This document shows positions 1 to 5,925 of a stretch of 7,083 bases of DNA, piece by piece. The DNA is taken from contig WGAH01000430.1 in assembly GCA_015489145.1 (NCBI GenBank), forward strand, positions 1 to 7,083, read 5' to 3'. This stretch comes from Deltaproteobacteria bacterium. GTDB taxonomy: Bacteria > Myxococcota_A > UBA796 > UBA2385. The notes under the pieces were generated by a model. The model ran no database searches. It was not told the origin of the DNA and worked only from the letters and a program-made list of their open reading frames with translations. Within the stretch, counting starts at the first letter, position 1, and each line of letters starts with the position of its first letter. Both the position numbers and the translations under genes were made by a program.

Positions 1-71
1 GTCCTCCCCCGGGCGCAGTCGGTATGCTCCCCCCGGCGCCGCCGCGGGGCCGGCGCCGCATGGAGAGGTCG

Positions 72-3000
72 ATGGACACGGTCATGCGAGGGCTCCTGGC
101 GGACTGCGGGCGGCTGGCGGACCCGGCCCTGGTCGAGGCGCTGGTGCCGGGCTTTTCGGCGTCGCTGCCCCCGTGGGTCGAGGTTCCCGGCGCGGGACCC
201 CGGATTCCCTTCCCGGCGGCGGCCGAGGTGGTGGCCGCCCTGGGCGCGGTGCTGCCCGGCCTCCTCGAAGCCGCGCGGTCGGCCGAGGGCGCCGAGCGCC
301 CCGGCGAGGCGGGCGAGGACGATCCCCTCGTCGCCGCCCTCCTCGGCCTGTACCTGCGGGCCGACGCCCCGGGGCTGCGCTCGGCGGCGGCGATTCCCCT
401 CGCGCTGGCCTGGGCGGCCTCCCGGGCGCTGCACGGTCGCGCCGAGGAGCTGGCGCGCATCGACGCCGAGGCGGCCGAGGCCCTCGCGGGCTGCTCCCTC
501 TCCGACCTCGACCCGGCCGAGGCCGGCGGCGTCGTCGAGCGCCTGGGCTGGGCCCTGGCCGCCCGCGCCGCCACCGCCGCCGCCCTCGCGCGGCGCCGCG
601 GGGGCCGGGCCGATCCCGGCGGGCTCGGCGACGCCCTGCTGCGGAGCCGCCTGGTGCTCGGCCTTCCCCCGGAGCCCGGCGCGGCCGATCCGGCCCGGGC
701 GGCGGCCCTGCTCGGGCTTCCCTTCCCCGAGGGCGTCCTGGCCGGCATCGAGGCCCTGGCCGGCGCCGTGGTGCGGGCGAGCCGGGGGCGCGTCGCCGCC
801 GGCAAGGCCCAGGCCGTCGACGAGGCCCTGCTCGCCCTGGGCCTGGACGCGGACACCCCCGAGGAGGCCGCCGCCGCCGCGATCCTGTGGCACCCCTGGC
901 GCGGGCCCTGGCTGCTCTCCGCCCTCCCCGCGCTGGTGAGCGCCAAGGAGGTCGAGGCCGCCGGCCTTCCCGGCGCCCGCCGCCTGCTGCGCGGGGACGC
1001 CTGCCGGGCGCTGGCGGCGAGCTGGCGGGAGCTGGTGGTCGAGGTGTTGCGCTGGGAGCTCTTCGCCGCGCTTCTCGGGCGCTTCGAGCCCCTGCGCCTC
1101 CGGGCGGGGCAGCCGGCCCGGGCGGCGGGCGGCCTGCTCGACGGCGAGCGGTGGGCCTGGCTGGCGCCGGGCTACCGGCCCCGGCCGCCGGTGGGCACGG
1201 TGGTGGCCCTGGGCCTCGACCGGGTCGCGGCGGCGCTCCACGACCTGCCCGAGGCGCCCGCGGCGGTGCGGGCGGCGGTCCGCCGGGCCTGGCGCGAGGC
1301 GGCCGCCGAGCTCGGGCTGGAGCTGGTCGGCGAGGTGGGGGACGCCGGGGTGTGCCTGGTGCGCGACCCCCTGCGCGCCGCCGAGCTGGCCCTGGACCTC
1401 TCGGCCCGCCTCTCGGGGCCGGGCACGCTGCGCCTCGACGGGCGCGAGGTGACGGTTCCCGCCGCCTGCCGGGTCCCCGCCGGCATCGAGACCGGCCCCG
1501 TCCACGGCGGCACGGACGGCGCGGGCGCCCCCGACCCCCTCGGCGTGCGCCGCGCGAGCCCGGGCTCGGTCGGCCTCGCCAGCGACGGGGTGGTGGCCGG
1601 GCCGGGCTTCGTCGAGGCCTGGCGCGAGGCGGTGGACGCCGGCGGCCGGGTCGCCCACCCGCGGGGCAGCGACCGGCCGGCGGGCGGGGTGTCCCGCGAC
1701 TTTCGCGCCTACCCCGTCGAGGGCTGGTGGGAGCGGGGCGAGTCGGTGGTGGCGCTGGTGGGGCTTTCCGGCCCGGCGGGCCACGAGGGGGCCGTCGAGC
1801 TCGTCGCCCTGGAACGCGCGGCCTTCGCCGACTTCGCCCGGGGCGACGCCGAGCTGGCCCGCTCGGAACCCGCCGCGAGCGCCGCCGGCTCCGTCGGCGA
1901 CGCCGACCCCTTCGGCTTCGGGGACGCGGCGGGGCTCCCGCCGGCCATCCCGGCCGACGACGCCGATCCCTTCGGCTTCGGCCCCCCGGCGACGTCCGGC
2001 GGCGGCGGCGAGGTGACGGGCCTGGACGCGCTGTCGGGGCTGGTGGTGCCCGAGGAGGAGGAGGAGCCCCCGGCGACGCCCGGCGGCGGTGCCGAGGTGA
2101 CGGGCCTGGACGCCCTTTCGAGCCTGGTGGAACCCGAGGAGGAGGGTCCCGCGGAGGTCGGGGGCGCGGGGTCGGGCGAGGTGACGGGCCTGGACGCGCT
2201 GTCGGGGCTGGTGGAGCCCGACGGGGGCGGCGCGCCGGAGGGCGACGGCGGGGTGACGGGCCTGGAGGCGCTTTCGGGGTTGCTGGAGTCCGGCGAGGCC
2301 GGGCCGCCCGCCGGCACGGAAGGGGCGGCTCTTCCCGACGCGACGCCTCCCGCCGCCGAGGTGGAGGCCGCGGCCGACGCGCCGACGGCCCCGGCCGCCG
2401 CCGTGGAGCCGGGCCCCGAGGACGCCGAGACCGAGGTGGTGGTCCCGCCGACGGCCCCCTTCTCCGGCGACGGCCCCGAGGTGGAGCTCGACGACGACTG
2501 GGACGACGAGGAGGGCTGGGACGAGGAGGAGGACGAGGCCTGGGAGGACGGGGACGCGCGCACCGAGGAATCCGCCGCGCCGGAGGACGCGGACCCGTGG
2601 TCGGCGGAGGCGTCGCCGGCTTTCGAGGCCGCCCCGGCGGAGGACGCGGACCCGTGGTCGGCGGAGGCGGCCCCCGCCGAGGCGCCCGCCGCGCCGGAGG
2701 ATGCGGACCCGTGGTCGGCGGAGGCGTCGCCGGCCGAGGAGCCCGGGGCCTTCGTCGTGCCGCCGGACCTGCGCGAGGAGCCGCCGCCCGAGGCCACGCC
2801 CGTCGCCGACCCCTTCGGCGCCGACCTCGGCTTCGCCACGCTGAGCGAGGACGAGCTCGACGCGCCCGCCGAGTCGCCGCCGGCCGGGGCGTCCCCGGAC
2901 GATGCGCCCTCCGACGATGCGCCCTCCGAGGAGGCCGCTCCCGCGGCGTCCCCGGCGGGGGCGGGAGGCGAAGACCCGGCCCGCGCCGCCGTGATCGACG

Positions 3001-3266
3001 AGATCGTCCGCCTCCTGTCCGGCTACGTCGTCGTCTCCGACGGGCAGGGGGGCTACCTGTTCGGGCTGCTGCGCAGCGGCCTGCTCGTCGACGTCACCGA
3101 GGTGCGCGCCGCCGACCCGGCCGAGGCCCACCGCGCCTTCGTGCGCGCCCGCTCGGCGGCGGGCTTCGTCCCCCAGGCCGCCGCCGCGCGCCCCCTGCCC
3201 GAGGGCGCCGCCGCCGAGCCCGTCGACCCGGAGCTGCTCCGCGCCGCCGCGGCGGAGGTGGCCTGA
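72..3266 (+). CDS. Large protein with degenerate cyclase-like domain, acidic repeat linker and C-terminal module
   Basis: A 1064-residue protein of unknown function with no signal peptide or membrane segment seen, so probably cytoplasmic. Residues 1-370 are Ala/Leu-rich and look helical. Residues about 374-535 resemble a class III adenylate/guanylate cyclase fold: VVALGLDRVAA (D383) sits where the first metal aspartate strand lies, LVGEVGDAGVCLV (D424) where the GD hairpin lies, and VPAGIETGPVHGG (468-480) matches the usual 'hTG.V.GG' strand. The NxxxR catalytic segment is not recognisable, so it is probably inactive or sensory. Residues about 600-965 are a low-complexity acidic linker with three repeat types (annotated separately) and a D/E/W run at 804-828. 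A compact module at 968-1064 closes the protein. ATG 72 is chosen because GGAG at 62-65 lies 6 bases upstream; ATGs at 24 and 60 lack such a site. The next gene starts on its stop codon. Alternative: an unrelated fold; the cyclase match is by eye. Confidence 0.85.
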   Translation: MDTVMRGLLADCGRLADPALVEALVPGFSASLPPWVEVPGAGPRIPFPAAAEVVAALGAVLPGLLEAARSAEGAERPGEAGEDDPLVAALLGLYLRADAPGLRSAAAIPLALAWAASRALHGRAEELARIDAEAAEALAGCSLSDLDPAEAGGVVERLGWALAARAATAAALARRRGGRADPGGLGDALLRSRLVLGLPPEPGAADPARAAALLGLPFPEGVLAGIEALAGAVVRASRGRVAAGKAQAVDEALLALGLDADTPEEAAAAAILWHPWRGPWLLSALPALVSAKEVEAAGLPGARRLLRGDACRALAASWRELVVEVLRWELFAALLGRFEPLRLRAGQPARAAGGLLDGERWAWLAPGYRPRPPVGTVVALGLDRVAAALHDLPEAPAAVRAAVRRAWREAAAELGLELVGEVGDAGVCLVRDPLRAAELALDLSARLSGPGTLRLDGREVTVPAACRVPAGIETGPVHGGTDGAGAPDPLGVRRASPGSVGLASDGVVAGPGFVEAWREAVDAGGRVAHPRGSDRPAGGVSRDFRAYPVEGWWERGESVVALVGLSGPAGHEGAVELVALERAAFADFARGDAELARSEPAASAAGSVGDADPFGFGDAAGLPPAIPADDADPFGFGPPATSGGGGEVTGLDALSGLVVPEEEEEPPATPGGGAEVTGLDALSSLVEPEEEGPAEVGGAGSGEVTGLDALSGLVEPDGGGAPEGDGGVTGLEALSGLLESGEAGPPAGTEGAALPDATPPAAEVEAAADAPTAPAAAVEPGPEDAETEVVVPPTAPFSGDGPEVELDDDWDDEEGWDEEEDEAWEDGDARTEESAAPEDADPWSAEASPAFEAAPAEDADPWSAEAAPAEAPAAPEDADPWSAEASPAEEPGAFVVPPDLREEPPPEATPVADPFGADLGFATLSEDELDAPAESPPAGASPDDAPSDDAPSEEAAPAASPAGAGGEDPARAAVIDEIVRLLSGYVVVSDGQGGYLFGLLRSGLLVDVTEVRAADPAEAHRAFVRARSAAGFVPQAAAARPLPEGAAAEPVDPELLRAAAAEVA
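1191..1676 (+). other. Degenerate class III nucleotidyl cyclase-like domain
   Basis: Covers residues about 374-535 of the large protein. The order of elements follows the cyclase homology domain: a strand with an aspartate (GLDRV, D383), a long helix, a strand pair with GD (D424), the helix DPLRAAELALDLSARL, then PAGIETGPVHGG. The metal-binding aspartates may be kept, but the expected lysine before the GD hairpin is glutamate, and the segment after GG (APDPLGVRRASPG) lacks the NxxxR signature. A catalytically dead, regulatory domain is the best guess. The match rests on motif order only. Confidence 0.38.
1899..1982 (+). repeat. DADPFGFG motif, two copies 20 residues apart
   Basis: The 8-residue motif DADPFGFG occurs at residues 610-617 and 630-637 of the large protein, encoded from 1899 and 1959. 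A related ADPFGADLGF lies at residue 912 onward. They sit in a disordered acidic linker and look like short linear binding motifs rather than folded domain parts. Confidence 0.75.
2010..2295 (+). repeat. EVTGLDALSGLVEP-type repeat, four copies
   Basis: Four copies of a 14-residue motif (consensus E-V-T-G-L-[DE]-A-L-S-[GS]-L-[VL]-[VE]-[PS]) begin at residues 647, 675, 703 and 727 of the large protein, with spacings of 28, 28 and 24. Between copies lie variable Gly/Pro/Glu spacers. The conserved core is hydrophobic (L, L, L, V) in an otherwise polar acidic linker, which suggests short helices that dock on a partner. The spacers have drifted while the cores are kept, so the cores appear to be under selection. 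Confidence 0.85.
2583..2753 (+). repeat. 57-bp tandem repeat, three copies (EDADPWSAEA)
   Basis: Three in-frame units of 19 codons start at 2583, 2640 and 2697. The first 30 bases of each unit encode EDADPWSAEA. They are identical in copies 1 and 2, and copy 3 differs by one silent base (gat for gac). The last 27 bases diverge. The near-identity at DNA level points to recent duplication in the linker of the large protein. Confidence 0.9.
2898..2927 (+). repeat. 15-bp tandem duplication (DDAPS x2)
   Basis: The 15-base unit gacgatgcgccctcc occurs twice in direct succession, encoding DDAPS-DDAPS in the acidic linker of the large protein. The copies are exact, which suggests recent slippage. Confidence 0.85.
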
Positions 3267-3745
3267 TGCCCCGCGCCTGGCGGCTCGCCCTGCTGGCCGC
3301 GGCGGTCGCTTGCGGCGGCGGTGGGGCCGACACCGGCTTCACCGCGGAACCCCCGGACATCACCGGCCGCTACAACGCCCAGCTCCGCTGGGCCTCCGGC
3401 TGCGAGGGCGACGCGAGCTGGGTCGAGGACTGGGCCGCGGGACCGCTCACCGTGAGCGACGCCGGCGGCGGCATCCTCGAGTTCGACTTCGGCGAGGGCA
3501 TGGCGTTTTCCGGCGGCGTCGGGGCCACCGGCGGCTACAGCTTCTCCGGGGAGCTCACCTGGGCCGGCGCCGCCCTGTCGGTGCAGCACGACGGCGAGGC
3601 CGGCGAGGACGAGGAGGGCCGGCGGCTGCTGTCGGGAACCTTCGCGGTGCGCGTCGACGAGGACGGCCTGGAGAGCAACGACTGCACCGTCGAGGCCGGC
3701 ATGGAGGCCTACCTTCTCGCCGACGCCGACGGCGGGGCTGGCTGA
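3266..3745 (+). CDS. Small predicted lipoprotein, unknown function
   Basis: A 159-residue predicted lipoprotein. The N-terminus MPRAWRLALLAAAVAC has two arginines, a short hydrophobic stretch and a permissive lipobox (AVAC, cysteine 16), followed by GGGGADT as a flexible tether. Alanine at the -3 position is weaker than the usual leucine. The mature part is rich in predicted beta strands (GRYNAQLRWASGC, GPLTVSD, ILEFDF, YSFSGELTWAG, GTFAVRVDED) and holds only two other cysteines, C46 and C140, which could form a disulfide. This suggests a small beta-barrel or sandwich domain in the periplasm or on the outer membrane. GGAGG at 3254-3258, inside the last codons of the upstream gene, lies 7 bases before the ATG, and the start overlaps that gene's TGA by one base, so the two are probably translationally coupled. 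I do not recognise the family. Confidence 0.85.
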   Translation: MPRAWRLALLAAAVACGGGGADTGFTAEPPDITGRYNAQLRWASGCEGDASWVEDWAAGPLTVSDAGGGILEFDFGEGMAFSGGVGATGGYSFSGELTWAGAALSVQHDGEAGEDEEGRRLLSGTFAVRVDEDGLESNDCTVEAGMEAYLLADADGGAG

Positions 3746-3746
3746 A

Positions 3747-3780
3747 CCGCGGCGGACGCCGGTCGCCGCGGGGCGGCTTT
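3747..3780 (+). terminator. GC-rich hairpin after the lipoprotein gene, possible terminator
   Basis: Arms CCGCGGCG (3747-3754) and CGCCGCGG (3764-3771) are perfectly complementary over 8 bp with a 9-base loop, starting 2 bases after the stop codon. Only a short TTT (3778-3780) follows, so it is a weak match to an intrinsic terminator. It separates the two + strand gene pairs. The rest of the gap to 3865 shows no promoter I could support. Confidence 0.4.
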
Positions 3781-3865
3781 CGGGCTAAGGCAGTGCGACC
3801 CACCGGAACATCGGGCCCCTACCGCCGGCTCGGGGCGGCGCGGCGGTGGCCCCGCGAGGCGGAAC

Positions 3866-4387
3866 ATGAAGCTCTACCGAGTCAGGATCCCGGTGATCGC
3901 CAAGGCGGTCATCGACGCCCTCACGGCGGACGGCGCCATCGAGGTCGCGCCCGAGAACCGCGCCGAGGCCGAGCAGGACCTCGTCGCCATCATGGAGGAG
4001 TACCTCCGCCGCGACATGGAGCTGCGCGACGACGTGCGAGAGTACATGGCCGCCCGCGGGGTGCCCTACGACCGCTACGGCAAGACCCGCAGCGCGATGG
4101 CCGAGGCCCGCAACCACCCCATCGGGGACGACGTGGAGCGCTACCTCGCGCGGCAGTTCATCGAGAACTTCATGATCTCCCGCTTCGTCGAGGAGGTCTA
4201 CGCCGAGGATCGCGCGCTCCTGCGGCGGATCCTCGACATCCTCGCCGAGTACGACGTCGACGAGCGCGCCCTGCGCGAGGAGGCCCGCCAGCGGGTGCTC
4301 AACATCCGCGAGGGCACGGTCGAGTACGAGGTGGCCTTCTCCCGCGCCCTGCGCGAGGTGAAGAAGCGCCACGGCCTCATCGAGTAG
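3866..4387 (+). CDS. DUF507-family protein with internal duplication
   Basis: A 173-residue, highly charged, almost entirely helical soluble protein that I assign to DUF507. The opening MKLYRVRIPVIAKAVIDAL fits the family's N-terminal pattern, in which a short Met-Leu/Ser start leads into a helix with I..IA..I...L spacing. Family members are often about 90 residues; this one looks like two units. The first half (1-85) has the helix AIMEEYLRRDMELRDDVREYM, and the second half (from about 90) the matching RRILDILAEYDVDERALREEARQRV. The second half ends in a basic helix (SRALREVKKRHGL). The family's function is not known to me. GAGG at 3856-3859, 6 bases before ATG, supports the start. The next lipoprotein gene begins 4 bases after the stop. 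No catalytic motif is visible. The family call is from memory of the pattern, not a search. Confidence 0.85.
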   Translation: MKLYRVRIPVIAKAVIDALTADGAIEVAPENRAEAEQDLVAIMEEYLRRDMELRDDVREYMAARGVPYDRYGKTRSAMAEARNHPIGDDVERYLARQFIENFMISRFVEEVYAEDRALLRRILDILAEYDVDERALREEARQRVLNIREGTVEYEVAFSRALREVKKRHGLIE

Positions 4388-4391
4388 CGGC

Positions 4392-5042
4392 GTGCTGGCC
4401 GTCGCCCTGCTGCTTGCCGCCTGCGGAGGGGAACCCGCGCCGCCCCCGGCCGTCGACCGCGAGCAGGCCGAGGCCCGCGCCGCCGAGGTCGCCGGCTCCA
4501 CCGGGGCGAAGCCCGCCGCCGGCGAGGCCAGCCCCGTCGAGGTCGTGCTCGTGTGGCAGGGCATCGGCCAGCTCCACCGCGGCTACTTCTCCGACCCCGA
4601 CGCCGTCGCCGCGCTGGGCCGGGGGCTGGGCGGCCTCGTCGAGGGGCCCGCCAACGTCTACGTGCGCTACTCCGAGTCCGAGCGCGCCGGGCAGATCCGC
4701 CTCCAGCTCCGGCCCGGCACCCGGCGGGTGCCCGTCGCCCACGACGGCGAGGTGATCCGCCTCCAGGACCTCGCCCCCGTCACCCGGGCGCTGGCCGCCT
4801 ACCGCAAGGACATCGCCTCGCGCTTCGACCTGCGCGTCGCCAGCTTCGACATCGGCATCGAGTCCTTCCGGGGCGCCCACACCTGCGTGTTCACCGAGGC
4901 CGGGCCGCCGGTTCCGGCCGGCGAGGTCGTCTCCCCCTGCGTGGTGGTCGACGGCGAGCGCGTGTGCGGCGAGGCGGGCGAGGCGGGGGTGCGCTTTCCG
5001 GCGGCGACGGCCCGGACGATCCGGGACTGCCTCGACCTGTAG
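4392..5042 (+). CDS. Predicted lipoprotein with four conserved-looking cysteines, unknown function
   Basis: A 216-residue predicted lipoprotein starting with GTG. The frame is open upstream only to a TGA at 4359, and no other ATG, GTG or TTG lies between, so GTG 4392 is the only standard start. The N-terminus MLAVALLLAACGG has a good lipobox (LAAC, cysteine 11) but lacks the usual positive n-region, which is odd. An Ala/Pro/Glu linker follows to about residue 46. The mature domain starts at VEVVLVWQGIGQLHRGYFSD and alternates strands and helices (VYVRYSESE, QIRLQLRPG, VTRALAAYRKDIASRF). The C-terminal third carries C165, C183, C192 and C213, consistent with two disulfides and thus with export. 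The gene starts 4 bases after the DUF507 stop, with only a weak GAG for ribosome binding, so it is probably translated by coupling. No family recognised. Confidence 0.82.
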   Translation: MLAVALLLAACGGEPAPPPAVDREQAEARAAEVAGSTGAKPAAGEASPVEVVLVWQGIGQLHRGYFSDPDAVAALGRGLGGLVEGPANVYVRYSESERAGQIRLQLRPGTRRVPVAHDGEVIRLQDLAPVTRALAAYRKDIASRFDLRVASFDIGIESFRGAHTCVFTEAGPPVPAGEVVSPCVVVDGERVCGEAGEAGVRFPAATARTIRDCLDL

Positions 5043-5057
5043 CGCCCCGCCCCGCCC

Positions 5058-5073
5058 GGGGGCTCAGGCCCCC
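5058..5073. terminator. Hairpin between convergent genes, possible bidirectional terminator
   Basis: The 16-base sequence GGGGGC-TCAG-GCCCCC forms a perfect 6-bp stem with a 4-base loop. It lies 15 bases after the + strand lipoprotein stop and overlaps the stop codon of the - strand sigma gene. A competing stem is possible at 5049-5063. No T-tract follows on either strand, so any terminator function is uncertain. Confidence 0.3.
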
Positions 5074-5801
5074 TCGTCGATGAGGGCCGCCAGGCGGTCG
5101 CGAATGCGCCGCTTCATGCGCGAGTGGAGCTGGCTGATGCGCGACTCGGTGACCCCGAGGATGCCGGCGATCTCCTTGAAGTTGAGGTCGCGGTAGTAGT
5201 AGAGGTCCACGATGAGGCGCTCGCGCTCGGGCAGGTCGTCGAGAATCGCCCGCACCTTGTCGCCGATGTCCTGGCGGGCGATCATCTCGTCGAGGTCCAG
5301 GCCCGGGGCCTGGAGGTTCTCGCCCACGGTGCCCTCGTCGTCGTTGCCCTCCTCGGTGCTCACGAGCACCCGCACGTCGGCGGTGCGGTCGAGGCGGTCG
5401 AGGCGGGCGGTGTCCACGCCGAGGGCGTCGGCGAGCTCCTGGCGGGTGGGCTTGCGGCCGAGCTCCTCCTGGAGCCGCCGCCGGGCCTTGTCGAGCTTCG
5501 CCGCCCGGTTGCGAACCGACCGCGGCACCCAGTCGTTCTTCCGCATCTCGTCCACCATCGCCCCCTGCACCCGGATGCGGGCGTAGGCGGCGAAGGAGCC
5601 GGCGCGGCCGGGCTCGTAGCGGTCCACGGCGTCGATCAGGCCGAGCACGCCGATGTGGACGAGGTCCTCGGCGTCCACGCAGCGCGGCAGGCGCCGGGCC
5701 ATGCGGTAGGCCACGCGCCGCACCATCGGGTAGTACTCGAGTATGAGGGCGTTGCGGTCGCGGGTACGGGGGTCGGGGGTGGCTGGGTTGGGCATCGCCA
5801 T
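5064..5801 (-). CDS. FliA/WhiG-family RNA polymerase sigma factor
   Basis: A 245-residue sigma-70-family factor of the FliA/WhiG (sigma-28) type, which directs core RNA polymerase to a dedicated promoter set. Region 2 spans about residues 18-98: ALILEYYPMVRRVAYRMARR, then DLVHIGVLGLIDAVDRYEP (core binding), then SFAAYARIRVQGAMVDEMRK and the NDWVPRSVR motif typical of this family. Region 3 is about 100-150 (ARRRLQEELGRKPTRQEL). An acidic linker (TEEGNDDEG) precedes region 4, about 188-236: LPERERLIVDLYYYRDLNFK and the helix-turn-helix EIAGILGVTESRISQLHSRM. Length matches the family. The ATG at 5801 is preceded by AGGAGG (5807-5812) at 5 bases; an alternative ATG at 5795 would be 11 bases away. 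It sits behind a sigma-54 promoter. No flagellar gene or anti-sigma gene is visible, so whether it is FliA proper or a family member with another regulon is open. Confidence 0.95.
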   Translation of the reverse strand: MAMPNPATPDPRTRDRNALILEYYPMVRRVAYRMARRLPRCVDAEDLVHIGVLGLIDAVDRYEPGRAGSFAAYARIRVQGAMVDEMRKNDWVPRSVRNRAAKLDKARRRLQEELGRKPTRQELADALGVDTARLDRLDRTADVRVLVSTEEGNDDEGTVGENLQAPGLDLDEMIARQDIGDKVRAILDDLPERERLIVDLYYYRDLNFKEIAGILGVTESRISQLHSRMKRRIRDRLAALIDEGA

Positions 5802-5806
5802 GGGGT

Positions 5807-5812
5807 CCTCCT
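5807..5812 (-). promoter_or_regulatory. Ribosome binding site of the sigma factor gene
   Basis: AGGAGG on the - strand, a consensus Shine-Dalgarno site ending 5 bases before the ATG at 5801. It decides between the two nearby ATG codons and is the strongest ribosome binding site in the window. Confidence 0.85.
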
Positions 5813-5833
5813 GCAGGCTCGCCCGTGGGAGAT

Positions 5834-5848
5834 GCAAGGCCCGTGCCA
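5834..5848 (-). promoter_or_regulatory. Sigma-54 (RpoN) promoter for the sigma factor gene
   Basis: On the - strand the sequence reads TGGCAC-GGGCC-TTGC, an exact match to the -24/-12 consensus TGGCAC-N5-TTGC, with the GG and GC doublets 10 bases apart as required. Transcription should start near 5822-5824, giving a leader of about 22 bases that contains the AGGAGG site. The element lies in the intergenic gap, in the right orientation, directly ahead of the sigma factor gene. By the known mechanism, such promoters need an AAA+ enhancer-binding protein. Confidence 0.82.
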
Positions 5849-5900
5849 CCCTGCCACGCCCCGAGAGCGGGCCTTCGCCCGTGGCCCTGGCGCCGCCCTC

Positions 5901-5918
5901 CGTATGGCGGGCCATACG
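5901..5918. promoter_or_regulatory. Palindromic element 1, candidate activator binding site
   Basis: CGTATGGC-GG-GCCATACG on the + strand: two perfect 8-base half sites. Its centre lies about 87 bp upstream of the predicted sigma-54 transcription start. It matches element 2 at 16 of 18 positions when read in the same direction. It could bind a dimeric enhancer-binding protein. A small mobile repeat is the alternative. Confidence 0.55.
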
Positions 5919-5925
5919 AGGCGCG

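Noticed and set aside
23..28. TATGCT as a possible -10 box before the first gene
   Set aside because: Only 4 of 6 matches to the sigma-70 consensus and no credible -35 element in the few bases available upstream.
1709..2839. Ser/Ala-rich 376-codon open frame on the - strand
   Set aside because: It is the antisense of the acidic repeat linker. Its Ser/Gly/Pro composition follows from the Glu/Asp/Ala/Gly codons on the other strand, and it has no recognisable domain.
173..3265. Long Arg/Gly/Pro-rich + strand frame running into the first lipoprotein
   Set aside because: Shifted frame of the large protein with typical GC-driven composition. Only the portion from ATG 3266, with its own ribosome binding site and lipobox, is credible.
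3785..4564. 259-codon - strand frame antisense to the DUF507 gene
   Set aside because: It spans the DUF507 gene and the start of the lipoprotein gene. Its Leu/Val/Asp/His-rich product mirrors the codon bias of the opposite strand.
3310..4755. 481-codon Arg-rich + strand frame
   Set aside because: Crosses three better-supported genes in another frame and has no domain or ribosome binding site.
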